NCBI GenBank assembly: GCA_946622415.1
Contig: CAMOPX010000009.1
Location: 1 to 64,000, forward strand
DNA: 64,000 nucleotides
DNA from: an uncultured bacterium
GTDB lineage: Bacteria > Cyanobacteriota > Vampirovibrionia > Gastranaerophilales > Gastranaerophilaceae
Direction: 5' to 3'
Each line of letters begins with the position of its first letter. The first letter of the stretch is position 1. The translations under genes and the position numbers were made by a program. Below the pieces are notes generated by a model, which worked only from the letters and a program-made list of their open reading frames with translations, was not told where the DNA came from and did not search any database. Positions 32,989-42,097 of this stretch are shown piece after piece.

Positions 32989-33591
32989 ATGTTAGATATC
33001 AATAAATTGGATTTTGAAAAAAGCAACGGCCTTATCCCTGCTATAATACAAAACGATAAAACTATGGAAGTTTTAATGCTCGGCTATATGAACAAAGAGT
33101 CATTAGAAAAAACTCTTAAAGAGAAAAAAGTCTGCTTTTACAGCCGCACAAGAGAAAAGTTATGGCTAAAAGGCGAAACATCCGGCAATTTCTTAAACCT
33201 TGTTTCAATTGCGCCGGATTGCGATAATGATACTTTATTAATAAGGGTTAACCCTGTAGGTCCTACCTGTCACACAGGAAATGTATCCTGTTTCAGCGAT
33301 AATTATAAAAACGAATTAGGCTGGTTTTCAAAATTGGAAGATATTATTGAAAAAAGAAAAACTTCATCACCCGAAACAAGCTACACTGCAAAATTATTCC
33401 AAAAAGGGATTCAAAGAATATCTCAAAAAGTCGGCGAAGAAGGCGTCGAAACGGCACTTGCCGCTGCAACCGACAGTGATAATTTTATAGACGAAGCATC
33501 CGATTTAATGTTCCACCTGCTTGTTTTATTGAGTGCAAAAAATGCAAGTTTAAAAGATGTCGCTGAGTGTTTGGAAAAAAGAAACAAATAA
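32989..33591 (+). CDS. hisIE: fused phosphoribosyl-AMP cyclohydrolase / phosphoribosyl-ATP pyrophosphatase
   Basis: Bifunctional enzyme for steps two and three, 200 residues. The HisI half (about 1-105) has the Zn/Mg sites in [22 protein letters not shown] and [12 protein letters not shown]. The HisE half (about 110-200) has [14 protein letters not shown], an all-helical MazG-like pyrophosphohydrolase. The order and fusion are as in E. coli HisI. It lies 10 bases after hisG with AAGGAG before the ATG. Confidence 0.95.
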   Translation: MLDINKLDFEKSNGLIPAIIQNDKTMEVLMLGYMNKESLEKTLKEKKVCFYSRTREKLWLKGETSGNFLNLVSIAPDCDNDTLLIRVNPVGPTCHTGNVSCFSDNYKNELGWFSKLEDIIEKRKTSSPETSYTAKLFQKGIQRISQKVGEEGVETALAAATDSDNFIDEASDLMFHLLVLLSAKNASLKDVAECLEKRNK

Positions 33592-33600
33592 AGAGGTAAA

Positions 33601-34893
33601 ATGAAAATATACAGATACAATGAATTAAGTCTTGAAGAAAAAAATAAAATCTGTAAAAGAGAAAATGAATCGGATGAAAATATCACAAAAATTATTCAAG
33701 ACATCAAAAAAAGAGTAATCAAAGAAAAAGATAAAGCTATAATTGATTTAACTTATGAATTTGATAAGGTCAAACTTGATAACATAAAAGTTACATCTAA
33801 AGAAATTCAAAAAGCAATTTCGGAAGTTGATGAAAATTTAAAAAAAGCAATTAATATTGCAAAAAACAATATTGAAAAATTTCATAAATTTCAATTAGAT
33901 AATTTAAATTCAGAAAAAATCGAAACTACAAAAGGAATATTTTGTTATAGAAAATTTTTACCCATTGAAAATGTAGGTCTTTATATTCCAAATGGCAGCG
34001 CACCTTTGTTTTCTACCGTATTAATGCTTGCAATTCCTGCAAAAATAGCCGGATGTAAGGAAGTTTTTATGTGCACTCCCGTAAATAAGACAGGCAGCAT
34101 TGCGCCTGAAATTTTATATTGTGCCGATATTTGCGGAATTAAAGATATATATAAAGTTGGCGGTGCTCAGGCAATTTATGCTATGGCATATTCGACACAA
34201 ACAATCAAAAAAGCAGATAAAATTTTTGGTCCCGGAAATCGATTTGTTACCCATGCGAAAATGGATGTGTCTTCAATTTGCGCAATAGATATGCCTGCAG
34301 GCCCGAGCGAAGTTCTTGTTGTGGCGGATAAATCAAGCAATCCAAAATTTGTTGCATCGGATATCTTAGCTCAAGCAGAGCACGGTGTAACTTCTCAATC
34401 AGTTTTAGTTTTATCGAACGAAGAAATTTTACCCGAAATTTTAAATGAAGTTGAAAAACAAACGGATAAATCAGACAGAAAAGAAATAATAAAAGAGTCG
34501 CTAAAAAACAGTTTTGTTGTGTTAACGGAAACAACAGAAGAATCAATAGATTTTTCAAATATTTATGCACCCGAGCATTTAATTTTAAATTTTAAAGATT
34601 ATAAGCAATATATTGATTTGATAAAAAATGCAGGTTCTGTGTTTTTGGGTGAATATTCATCTGAAAGCTTCGGAGATTATGCAAGCGGCACAAACCACAC
34701 ACTTCCGACAAGCGGATTTGCAAAATCGTATTCGGGATTAAATATAGAAAGCTTCGGAAAACAAATCACCTTTCAAGAAGTAACTAAAGAAGGATTTGAT
34801 AATTTAGCCGATACTGTTGAAATTATGGCAAAAAAAGAACTTTTAACTGCGCACTATAATTCCGTATTCGTAAGGAGAGATTATGAAAAATAA
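33601..34893 (+). CDS. hisD: histidinol dehydrogenase
   Basis: Two-step NAD-dependent oxidation of histidinol to histidine, 430 residues. The zinc and base residues are recognisable in DILAQAEHGVTSQS and SGTNHTLPTSGFAKSYSG; DMPAGPSEVLVVAD is also conserved. It overlaps the hisB start by 11 bases. The length is normal, with no unusual features other than high Lys/Ile content from the AT-rich codon use. Confidence 0.96.
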   Translation: MKIYRYNELSLEEKNKICKRENESDENITKIIQDIKKRVIKEKDKAIIDLTYEFDKVKLDNIKVTSKEIQKAISEVDENLKKAINIAKNNIEKFHKFQLDNLNSEKIETTKGIFCYRKFLPIENVGLYIPNGSAPLFSTVLMLAIPAKIAGCKEVFMCTPVNKTGSIAPEILYCADICGIKDIYKVGGAQAIYAMAYSTQTIKKADKIFGPGNRFVTHAKMDVSSICAIDMPAGPSEVLVVADKSSNPKFVASDILAQAEHGVTSQSVLVLSNEEILPEILNEVEKQTDKSDRKEIIKESLKNSFVVLTETTEESIDFSNIYAPEHLILNFKDYKQYIDLIKNAGSVFLGEYSSESFGDYASGTNHTLPTSGFAKSYSGLNIESFGKQITFQEVTKEGFDNLADTVEIMAKKELLTAHYNSVFVRRDYEK

Positions 34894-35953
34894 AGTAATA
34901 TTTATAGATAGAGACGGTACAATAATAAAAGAACCGCCCGAAACAGAGCAGGTTAATTCATTAGAAGAATTGGAATTTATGCCGTATGTAATATCTTCTT
35001 TAAAAAGGCTCTATGAAAATAATTTTAAATTAATAATAGTAACCAATCAGGACAACTTAGGAACAGAATTAAACCCTTTGGAAAATTTTGAAAAAATAAA
35101 CAATAAAATTTTTCAAATTTTAAAATCCGAAAATATTGAAATAGATAAAATTTTCGTTTGTCCGCACACAAAAGACGATAACTGTAATTGCAGAAAACCA
35201 AAACTCGGTATGATAGAAGATTGGCTTTTAAATAACGAATTTGATAAAGAAAATTCTTATGTCATAGGAGATAGAACAACAGATATCGAATTTGCCAAAA
35301 ATCTTAATATAAAAGGGTTTTTGCTAAATAATGACAACAATTGGAAAAAAATAACAGATATAATCATAAATAAGCCGAGAATTTCGGAAATAGAAAGAAA
35401 CACAAAAGAAACCTCGATTAAATTAAAAATGAATCTTGACGGCACGGGCGAATATAAAATTTCGACAGGTTTAGAATTTTTTAATCATATGCTTGAACAA
35501 TTTTCAAAACATTCAGGTATCGATATGGAGCTATATTGTCAGGGTGATTTAAAAGTTGACGAACACCACACAATAGAAGATTGCGCTATTGCAATAGGTG
35601 AAGGCCTGAAAAAAGCTCTAAATGATAAATTCGGAATCGAAAGATACGGATGGGAAAGAATATTGGTAATGGATGAAGCACAAACAACGGTTTCCATAGA
35701 TATTTCCAACAGACCCGTTTTTGTTTATGATGCCGTTTTTAACCGTGAATATGTCGGCGATTTTCCGACAGAAATGACAAAACACTTTTTTGAAACTTTG
35801 TGTATGTATTCGGGAATTAATGCACATATTTCAATTAAAGGCACAAATACACATCATATGATAGAATCTTGTTTTAAAGCTTTTGCAAAAACCATAAAAA
35901 CGGCAATTAAGAAAACCAATTCACAAATATCTTCCACGAAAGGGGTTTTATGA
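34883..35953 (+). CDS. hisB: bifunctional histidinol-phosphatase / imidazoleglycerol-phosphate dehydratase
   Basis: 356 residues, the size of the E. coli bifunctional enzyme. The N-terminal HAD phosphatase (about 1-160) has FIDRDGTII, TNQDNLGTELNP and the Zn-binding CPHTKDDNCNCRKPKLGM. The C-terminal dehydratase (about 165-356) has EHHTIEDCAIAIGE and NTHHMIESCFKAFAK metal sites. The fusion is known from Gammaproteobacteria, Bacteroidetes and Campylobacteria, whereas cyanobacteria usually have a stand-alone dehydratase. This hints that the operon has been exchanged between phyla (inference). Confidence 0.95.
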   Translation: MKNKVIFIDRDGTIIKEPPETEQVNSLEELEFMPYVISSLKRLYENNFKLIIVTNQDNLGTELNPLENFEKINNKIFQILKSENIEIDKIFVCPHTKDDNCNCRKPKLGMIEDWLLNNEFDKENSYVIGDRTTDIEFAKNLNIKGFLLNNDNNWKKITDIIINKPRISEIERNTKETSIKLKMNLDGTGEYKISTGLEFFNHMLEQFSKHSGIDMELYCQGDLKVDEHHTIEDCAIAIGEGLKKALNDKFGIERYGWERILVMDEAQTTVSIDISNRPVFVYDAVFNREYVGDFPTEMTKHFFETLCMYSGINAHISIKGTNTHHMIESCFKAFAKTIKTAIKKTNSQISSTKGVL

Positions 35954-36546
35954 AAGAAATTACGGTAATAAATTCAGGCGGCGCTAATTTATCATCAATA
36001 AAATTTGCTTTAGAAAGATTGGGAAGAAAAATTATTCTCACAACCGATAAAGAAACAATTAAAAACTCTGAAAAACTCATTCTCCCCGGCGTCGGAAACG
36101 CAAAATACACAATGAAATTATTAAACGATTTAGACTTGGTTAATGTAATAAAAAATCTTACTCAACCGATTTTAGGGATTTGCCTCGGTATGCAATTGTT
36201 GTTTAATTATTCCGAAGAATCTGATACTAATTGTTTGGGCATAATAAATCAAAATGTTATAAAATTACCGCAAACGCATAATTTTCCCATTCCTCATATG
36301 GGGTGGAATTCACTTGTAATTAATAATGATAGTCCTTTATTGGACGGAATAAAAAACGGCGACTTTTGTTATTTTGTACATAGTTATTATGTCCCTAAAG
36401 GAGCAAATACTCTTGCACATTGTGAATATTCAGATAAAATCAGCGCTGTTATTCAAAAAGATAATTTCTTTGGATGCCAATTTCACCCCGAAAAATCATC
36501 CGATGTCGGAAGCAAAATTTTAAGAAATTTCTTGGAGGCAATATGA
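35950..36546 (+). CDS. hisH: imidazole glycerol phosphate synthase, glutaminase subunit
   Basis: Class I glutamine amidotransferase of 198 residues that supplies ammonia to HisF. The nucleophile Cys is in LGICLGMQLLF, and the catalytic His and Glu in CQFHPEKSSDVG. It overlaps hisB by 4 bases (ATGA) and hisA by 4 bases. Confidence 0.95.
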   Translation: MKEITVINSGGANLSSIKFALERLGRKIILTTDKETIKNSEKLILPGVGNAKYTMKLLNDLDLVNVIKNLTQPILGICLGMQLLFNYSEESDTNCLGIINQNVIKLPQTHNFPIPHMGWNSLVINNDSPLLDGIKNGDFCYFVHSYYVPKGANTLAHCEYSDKISAVIQKDNFFGCQFHPEKSSDVGSKILRNFLEAI

Positions 36547-37259
36547 AAATAATTCCCGCTATTGATTTAATAAACAACAAATGCACAAGATTGCAAAAGG
36601 GTGACTTTAATAAAGCAACAACCTACGATATTTCACCGTTTGAAATTGCAAAAGAATTTGAAAAACACGGCGCAAAATATTTGCATATTATTGATTTAGA
36701 CGGCGCAAAAAACGAACAAAATGCCCAAAGTAATTTTATTATTGAGATTGCTAAAAAATCAAATTTAAAAATTCAAACAGGGGGCGGAATCAAGACAAAA
36801 GAAAAAATAAAAACCTATATAGATAGCGGAATTGACAAGGTTATTATAGGAAGCCTCGCAATAAAAAACCCTGATTTAGTAAAAGAATGGATAAATTATT
36901 TTGGTGAGGATAGAATCGTCTTGGCTTTTGATATTAAATTTGAAAACGAAATCCCGATAGTATTCACAAACGCATGGGAAAAAGGTTCGATTTCATTATA
37001 CGAAGCAATTGAAAATTATAGTCCCGCAAGCAGAATTTTATGTACAAATATAGATAATGACGGATTATTAAAAGGACCGGATATAAATCTGTACAGAGAT
37101 ATTCTAAAAAAATATAAAACTCTGAAACTTCAGGCTTCAGGCGGAATTTCTTCATTAAATGATATTCAAAATCTGAAAGATATAGGCATTGAAGAGGTGA
37201 TAGTGGGTAAAGCTTTGTATGAAAATAAAATTGACTATAAGGAGTTATTTAAATGTTAG
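36543..37259 (+). CDS. hisA: ProFAR isomerase
   Basis: TIM-barrel isomerase (1-(5-phosphoribosyl)-5-[(phosphoribosylamino)methylideneamino] imidazole-4-carboxamide isomerase), 238 residues. It starts [16 protein letters not shown] with the catalytic Asp, and has the two phosphate-binding Gly turns QTGGGIKT and QASGGISS. The start at 36543 follows TTGGAGG; a longer frame upstream only reads through hisH. It overlaps hisF by 7 bases. Confidence 0.95.
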   Translation: MKIIPAIDLINNKCTRLQKGDFNKATTYDISPFEIAKEFEKHGAKYLHIIDLDGAKNEQNAQSNFIIEIAKKSNLKIQTGGGIKTKEKIKTYIDSGIDKVIIGSLAIKNPDLVKEWINYFGEDRIVLAFDIKFENEIPIVFTNAWEKGSISLYEAIENYSPASRILCTNIDNDGLLKGPDINLYRDILKKYKTLKLQASGGISSLNDIQNLKDIGIEEVIVGKALYENKIDYKELFKC

Positions 37260-38020
37260 CAAAAAGAATAATCCCCTGCCTTGATGTAAAAAAAGGACTT
37301 GTCGTAAAAGGAGTACAATTTAAAAACCACAGAATAATTGGCGATGCACTTGAATTAGCAAAAAAATATCAAGAACAACAGGCAGATGAACTCGTATTTT
37401 ATGATATTACGGCAAGCAGTGAAAATAGAACAGTTGATAATGCTTGGATTACAAAAATAGCGGAAAACATTAATATTCCTTTTTGCGTAGCAGGCGGAAT
37501 AAAAACCGTTAAACAGGCAGAAATTATTTTAAACAGCGGTGCGGATAAAATTTCAATAAATTCTTTTGCGCTGGAAAATCCGAATTTAATTACGGAATTA
37601 GCTGAAAGATTCGGTTCACAATGCGTTGTTGTCGGTATCGATAGCAGATTTGAAGATGGTGAATATTGGGTTTATCAATATACAGGCAGTGAAAAAACAA
37701 TAAAATCAGCCAAAAAAAGAACAAAAGATTGGATAAAAGAAGCTATGGATTTGGGTGCAGGCGAAATTGTATTAAATTGTATGAATCAAGACGGTGTTAA
37801 AAAAGGATACGATATAGAACAACTCAATATTATGTCTGATATTATTAATATTCCCCTGATTGCATCGGGCGGCGCAGGGTGTATAGAAGATTTTGAAACT
37901 GTTTTCAAAAAAACAAACGTATCAGGAGCGCTTGCAGCAAGCATTTTCCATGACAATAAAACAGAAATTCCAATTTTAAAACAATTTCTAAAAACGAAAG
38001 GAATAACTGTCAGAATATGA
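37253..38020 (+). CDS. hisF: imidazole glycerol phosphate synthase, cyclase subunit
   Basis: TIM-barrel cyclase of 255 residues, partner of HisH. It begins [18 protein letters not shown] with the catalytic Asp; the second catalytic Asp is in [14 protein letters not shown]; phosphate loops VAGGIKTV and IASGGAGC. The product branch releases AICAR into purine synthesis. It overlaps hisC by 4 bases (ATGA). Confidence 0.95.
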   Translation: MLAKRIIPCLDVKKGLVVKGVQFKNHRIIGDALELAKKYQEQQADELVFYDITASSENRTVDNAWITKIAENINIPFCVAGGIKTVKQAEIILNSGADKISINSFALENPNLITELAERFGSQCVVVGIDSRFEDGEYWVYQYTGSEKTIKSAKKRTKDWIKEAMDLGAGEIVLNCMNQDGVKKGYDIEQLNIMSDIINIPLIASGGAGCIEDFETVFKKTNVSGALAASIFHDNKTEIPILKQFLKTKGITVRI

Positions 38021-39090
38021 AAAATTTAGTCAGAAAAAATATACAAAAATTGGCACCCTATGAAAACGGATACAGAGAAAATATTAAAGAATGCATTTTA
38101 TTAAATGCAAACGAAAATCCGTATTTACCTTATCCTGATGATGAACAATGCGTATGCGCCAACAGATACTACGATGACAATTTATATAAATTGTACAAGA
38201 TTTTTGCTGATTTATATAAGGTTGAAGAGGACAACATAATAATCACAAAAGGAAGCGATGAAGCGATAGAACTTTTGGTTAAAACTTTTTGCGAACCAAA
38301 GGAAGATTACATTATGGTTTTTTCTCCGACATTTAGTATGTATAAATTTTATGCGGATGTTCAGGATGTTAAAACAGTTGATATACCTTTAATTTTAAAT
38401 GATAAAGCAAATTTAAACATTGAAAAAATAACGGAATACAAAAACAATCCTCCGAAAATCATTTTTATCACAAACCCCCAAGCGCCCGCAGGAAATTTAT
38501 TAAACAGGGAAGATATAATTAAAATTATAAAAACTTTTGATAAAAAATCCATCATCGTTATTGATGAAGCATATATTGAATTTTCCGAGAACGAAAGCTT
38601 TGCCGGTGAATTAAAAAAATATAATTCAATTGCAATTTTAAGAACATTGTCAAAAGCATATTCCATGGCAGGACTCCGCATAGGGTGCTGTATATCATCA
38701 CGTGAAATAACAGAAACACTTAAAAAAGTTCAACCCCCGTACTCTATTTCAACAAAAAGTACGGAAATTGCCGTTAAGGCACTAAGCAAAGAAGGACTTG
38801 CTTATACTAAAAAAAATATTGAAAAAATCATTCAACAAAGAAAAACTGTTTTTTCGATATTAAAAAATATGAAAAATATAGAAAAAATCTTTTTAAGTGA
38901 CACTAATTTCATATTTTTTAAATACAAAAATATCGAAAAATTAAAATCCGAATGTATGAACAAAAATGTAATTTTAAGATTTTATAAAAACGAATTTAAA
39001 GATTATGTAAGATACACTGTTTCAAACGAAAAAGAAAATGATTATGTAATATCTTTATTGAAGGAACTTGACAATAATGAACAAAAATAA
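38017..39090 (+). CDS. hisC: histidinol-phosphate aminotransferase
   Basis: PLP aminotransferase (class I/II), 357 residues. Seen: [12 protein letters not shown] near the start, the cofactor Asp in [11 protein letters not shown], and the Schiff-base Lys in [15 protein letters not shown]. It is the last biosynthetic gene of the his operon, so the operon holds all pathway genes except PRPP synthesis. It overlaps the LOG-family gene by 14 bases. Confidence 0.94.
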   Translation: MKNLVRKNIQKLAPYENGYRENIKECILLNANENPYLPYPDDEQCVCANRYYDDNLYKLYKIFADLYKVEEDNIIITKGSDEAIELLVKTFCEPKEDYIMVFSPTFSMYKFYADVQDVKTVDIPLILNDKANLNIEKITEYKNNPPKIIFITNPQAPAGNLLNREDIIKIIKTFDKKSIIVIDEAYIEFSENESFAGELKKYNSIAILRTLSKAYSMAGLRIGCCISSREITETLKKVQPPYSISTKSTEIAVKALSKEGLAYTKKNIEKIIQQRKTVFSILKNMKNIEKIFLSDTNFIFFKYKNIEKLKSECMNKNVILRFYKNEFKDYVRYTVSNEKENDYVISLLKELDNNEQK

Positions 39091-39667
39091 AACAGTCGCA
39101 ATACTCGGCACTTCAAAAGAAAACGAATACAGTAAAACTTATTTAAAATTGGCTGAAAAATTGTCATATGTTTTAAGTCAAAACGGATTTGATATAATAA
39201 CCGGAGGCGCAAAAGGAATAAACTATTGCGCAAATTACGGCGCAAGCTCATTTGACCCGCAAAAAAGCTGGGTAATAGACGCTGATATTGTCGGAATAGA
39301 TTTTGAACAAATATCTCCAAACGGTCAAAAATTATATAACATTTTAAAAAAAACAAACACGGGATGTGAAAGGTCATCCCTTATGTGTAATTTATGCAAA
39401 GCCATAATCTGCTTCCCCGGCGGAATGGGAACCATAGAAGAAATCGGCGTTATATTGGAGCATATGTATTACAATGTCGATTCTCCTTGTGAAAAAATAT
39501 TTTTAATCGGCGATTTTTATTATCCTTTAATTAAATTAACGGAAAATATGATAAATCATGGTCTTATAGATAAAAGAATTATTGATAGAATTATATATTT
39601 ACCCCTAAACTCAGACATAAATTTTGATGATTATTCAAACAAGATAATGGGGCTGGTTTTAAGTTGA
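39077..39667 (+). CDS. LOG-family protein (cytokinin riboside 5'-monophosphate phosphoribohydrolase-like)
   Basis: Rossmann-like nucleotide hydrolase family (often misnamed lysine decarboxylase), 196 residues. The hallmark PGGMGTIEE is present, with ITGGAKGINYCAN near the N-terminus and GCERSSLM in between. Bacterial relatives cleave the base from AMP-like nucleotides. ATG 39077 is favoured, with AAGGAA 10 bases upstream; a TTG at 39068 is too close to it. It overlaps hisC, so it is co-transcribed with the his operon, where ATP and AICAR metabolism meet. The link is suggestive only. Confidence 0.82.
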   Translation: MNKNKTVAILGTSKENEYSKTYLKLAEKLSYVLSQNGFDIITGGAKGINYCANYGASSFDPQKSWVIDADIVGIDFEQISPNGQKLYNILKKTNTGCERSSLMCNLCKAIICFPGGMGTIEEIGVILEHMYYNVDSPCEKIFLIGDFYYPLIKLTENMINHGLIDKRIIDRIIYLPLNSDINFDDYSNKIMGLVLS

Positions 39668-39690
39668 TTATCCGATTATTTTAATTTTCA

Positions 39691-39699
39691 TGCTAAAAT
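39691..39699 (+). promoter_or_regulatory. extended -10 promoter before rfbC
   Basis: TGCTAAAAT: an extended -10 (TGn) followed by TAAAAT, with no clear -35, 34 bases before the rfbC start. Confidence 0.45.
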
Positions 39700-39732
39700 A
39701 TTAAACAATTGTTGGGGAAGTTTCTTTTAAAG

Positions 39733-40287
39733 ATGTCGTTTAAATTTGAAAAACAAAAGATTAAAGATATTATTTTAATAAAGCCTGAAATATATAGTGA
39801 CAATCGAGGGTTTTTTATGGAAAGTTATAAAAAATCCGAATTTTTAAATAACGGCATAACAGAAGATTTTAATCAGGATAACTATTCAAAATCCAAAAAG
39901 CATGTATTGAGAGGACTGCATTTTCAGCAGACACCATACGAACAATCCAAACTCATAAGATGCTTGAAAGGACGAATTTATGACGTTTCGGTTGATATAA
40001 GGCTAAATTCAAAAACCTTCGGACAATACGTTAAAATAGAATTATCAGAAAACAATAAACATTTGCTCTATATCCCTGCAGGATTTGCACACGGATTTGT
40101 GGCACTTGAAGATGAAGTTGAAATATTATATAAAACGAGCAAAGAATACAACCAAAATGCAGATAGAGGCATTATTTGGTGCGATAAAGATATTAATATC
40201 GATTGGGGTATAGATTTTGAACCGATTTTATCCGAAAAAGATAAGACTCTTCCGAAATTAAAAGAGGTTATTAATGGTTGTTTTTAA
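39733..40287 (+). CDS. rfbC: dTDP-4-dehydrorhamnose 3,5-epimerase
   Basis: Cupin-fold epimerase of dTDP-rhamnose synthesis, 184 residues. Motifs: SDNRGFFMESYKKSEF, the catalytic His in VLRGLHFQQTPYEQSKLIR, and the Tyr/His region IPAGFAHGFVAL. ATG 39733 is preferred over TTG 39709 since relatives start near here; GGGGAAG is 12 bases upstream, rather far. It pairs with rfbD 18 bases downstream. rfbA and rfbB are not in the window. Confidence 0.92.
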   Translation: MSFKFEKQKIKDIILIKPEIYSDNRGFFMESYKKSEFLNNGITEDFNQDNYSKSKKHVLRGLHFQQTPYEQSKLIRCLKGRIYDVSVDIRLNSKTFGQYVKIELSENNKHLLYIPAGFAHGFVALEDEVEILYKTSKEYNQNADRGIIWCDKDINIDWGIDFEPILSEKDKTLPKLKEVINGCF

Positions 40288-40305
40288 TAAAAGAGAATAT
40301 ACAAT

Positions 40306-41127
40306 ATGAAAAAAATTCTTGTAACAGGTTCAAAAGGAATGCTGGGGCAGGATTTATGCCCTACACTTATGGATAACGGTTATGAAACAATAGAAACCGA
40401 TAAAAATAATCTCGATATAACAAATTTTGATATTGCAGAAAAAATAATATCAAAAGAAAAACCGAATTATCTTATTCATTGTGCGGCATATACTGATGTC
40501 GATAAAGCTGAAGAAGATATTGAATCCGCACGAGTGATTAATGCAAAAGGAACGGAAAATCTGGCAAAAATCTGCGCAAAGTATGATATTCCGATTATTT
40601 ATATATCCACTGATTACGTTTTTGACGGTGAAAAAAATTCACCCTACAAACCAAACGATATCCCAAACCCAATCAACAACTACGGTTTAACAAAATTTGA
40701 AGGTGAAAAAGCAATAAAAAATTATTGTAAAAAGTATTTTATTATAAGAACCTCTTGGCTCTACGGATTCCACGGAAAAAATTTTATAGAAACAATGATA
40801 TCACTAAAAGATAATCGGGAATTAAAAGTTGTTGATGACCAAATAGGCTGTCCTACTTGGACAATTGAATTATGCGACGGAATTATAAAAATCATTGAAG
40901 AAGAAAATTATGGAATCTTTCATGTTTGCGGAAGCGGCGAAGTGAGCAGATTTGAATTTGCAAAAGAAATTTTTAAGCAAATGAAAATCAATACAAATCT
41001 AATACCCGTAAAATCTATCGAATACCCAAGACCCGCAAAAAGACCAAAGTACAGTGTTTTAGATAACAATGGTTTATGCAGAAATTGGAAACTTGCGCTT
41101 CGGGATTATTTAAATCTAAGGTTTTGA
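40306..41127 (+). CDS. rfbD: dTDP-4-dehydrorhamnose reductase
   Basis: Short-chain dehydrogenase-type reductase of 273 residues completing dTDP-L-rhamnose. NAD(P) loop ILVTGSKGMLGQDL, catalytic Tyr/Lys in NPINNYGLTKFEGEKA, and the preceding YISTDYVFDG block. With rfbC it supports a rhamnose-containing surface polysaccharide. The gap of about 105 bases to the next (convergent) gene shows no clear terminator. Confidence 0.93.
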   Translation: MKKILVTGSKGMLGQDLCPTLMDNGYETIETDKNNLDITNFDIAEKIISKEKPNYLIHCAAYTDVDKAEEDIESARVINAKGTENLAKICAKYDIPIIYISTDYVFDGEKNSPYKPNDIPNPINNYGLTKFEGEKAIKNYCKKYFIIRTSWLYGFHGKNFIETMISLKDNRELKVVDDQIGCPTWTIELCDGIIKIIEEENYGIFHVCGSGEVSRFEFAKEIFKQMKINTNLIPVKSIEYPRPAKRPKYSVLDNNGLCRNWKLALRDYLNLRF

Positions 41128-41232
41128 AAGGGTAACTGTCGTAAACAAAATCATCATTGCAGTTGTCTTAATATCGTATTATCTCTGATAATCAACAATC
41201 AAACAACTCCACAAAGAGTCCGAAACAATCCC

Positions 41233-42006
41233 TTAACCCCCCTGTTCGGAAAGCACGCATACACCATTATTATTCAAATTGTAACCATCTTTACATCTTA
41301 CACATGTATCGTCAGCCTTTGTACATGCGCAATTGCCTTCATCTGTAGATTTACACTCGGTACAGCTTAAAGACCCTTGGTCTGCATATTGGTTACCGGG
41401 GCAAGGCAGACAAACTTCATCAGAAGTTGCACCTTCTTCTTGTTCAGGATTAAAATAAGTATCCTTAGGACAAGCCGTACAAGCCTGTGAACCGAGTGCA
41501 TCATTACTGTATGACCCTTTAGGGCATGGGATGGCCTCTATTCCGTCACAATAGTGTCCTAAAGGACATATTTCGCAATTCCCATTATTAGAATAATATA
41601 CACCGCTTTCTGATATCATACACTTGAAACATTTATTTTCTGTTTGGCATTCTTCGCAATTTTCCGCCTTGCACTCTACACATTTACAAGCTGCAATATT
41701 AACAAGCATACCTTCATCGCATTCAATCGGGCACTGCTTACAGACAGCATCTTCACCTTTGGTACATATTGTACAATTCGGACCTACTTTTTCGCCATCA
41801 ATAATTAGATCTTGGCAATCAGTCGTATATTCAGATTCTTCATTATTTTCTTCAGCTTCAATTTTTATTGACTTACCGGTAATTTTTTTTGTAATTACAG
41901 GCACAACGGCAGCAGTCACTATGGATAATATAATTAATGAAAGCATGACTTCGATTAAAGAAAATGCTTTTATATATTTAATAAAGTTTTTTTTCTGTTT
42001 TGCCAT
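41233..42006 (-). CDS. prepilin-like Cys-rich surface protein with GCC2/GCC3-type repeats (short paralogue)
   Basis: 257 residues. The N-terminus is a type IV prepilin signal: 14 residues ending KA, then FSLIEVMLSLIILSIVTAAVVP, so cleavage after Ala14 would leave Phe+1 and Glu+5 before a hydrophobic helix. The rest is Cys-rich, with CPLGHYCDGIEAIPCPKGSYSND, CPKDTYFNPEQ and CPGNQYADQGSLSCTEC units like the ephrin-receptor/GCC2-GCC3 modules of eukaryotic surface proteins. It lacks the C-terminal domain of the large neighbour. AAGGAAC precedes the ATG. It is likely exported and pilus- or pseudopilus-associated; the function is unknown. Confidence 0.8.
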   Translation of the reverse strand: MAKQKKNFIKYIKAFSLIEVMLSLIILSIVTAAVVPVITKKITGKSIKIEAEENNEESEYTTDCQDLIIDGEKVGPNCTICTKGEDAVCKQCPIECDEGMLVNIAACKCVECKAENCEECQTENKCFKCMISESGVYYSNNGNCEICPLGHYCDGIEAIPCPKGSYSNDALGSQACTACPKDTYFNPEQEEGATSDEVCLPCPGNQYADQGSLSCTECKSTDEGNCACTKADDTCVRCKDGYNLNNNGVCVLSEQGG

Positions 42007-42041
42007 TTGTTCCTTGTGTATGTGATTTATATTTTATTAAA

Positions 42042-42089
42042 ATATAGCAAGTTCAGATGAATTAATAAATACTACCAAACTTGCTATAT
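42042..42089 (-). terminator. long-stem hairpin between the two Cys-rich genes
   Basis: Perfect 12-bp arms ATATAGCAAGTT (42042-42053) and AACTTGCTATAT (42078-42089) with a 24-base loop, followed on the minus strand by TTTTAATAAAA. It lies right after the large gene's stop and before the short paralogue, so it could end or reduce read-through. The loop is long for a standard terminator. Confidence 0.5.
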
Positions 42090-42097
42090 ATTTTATT

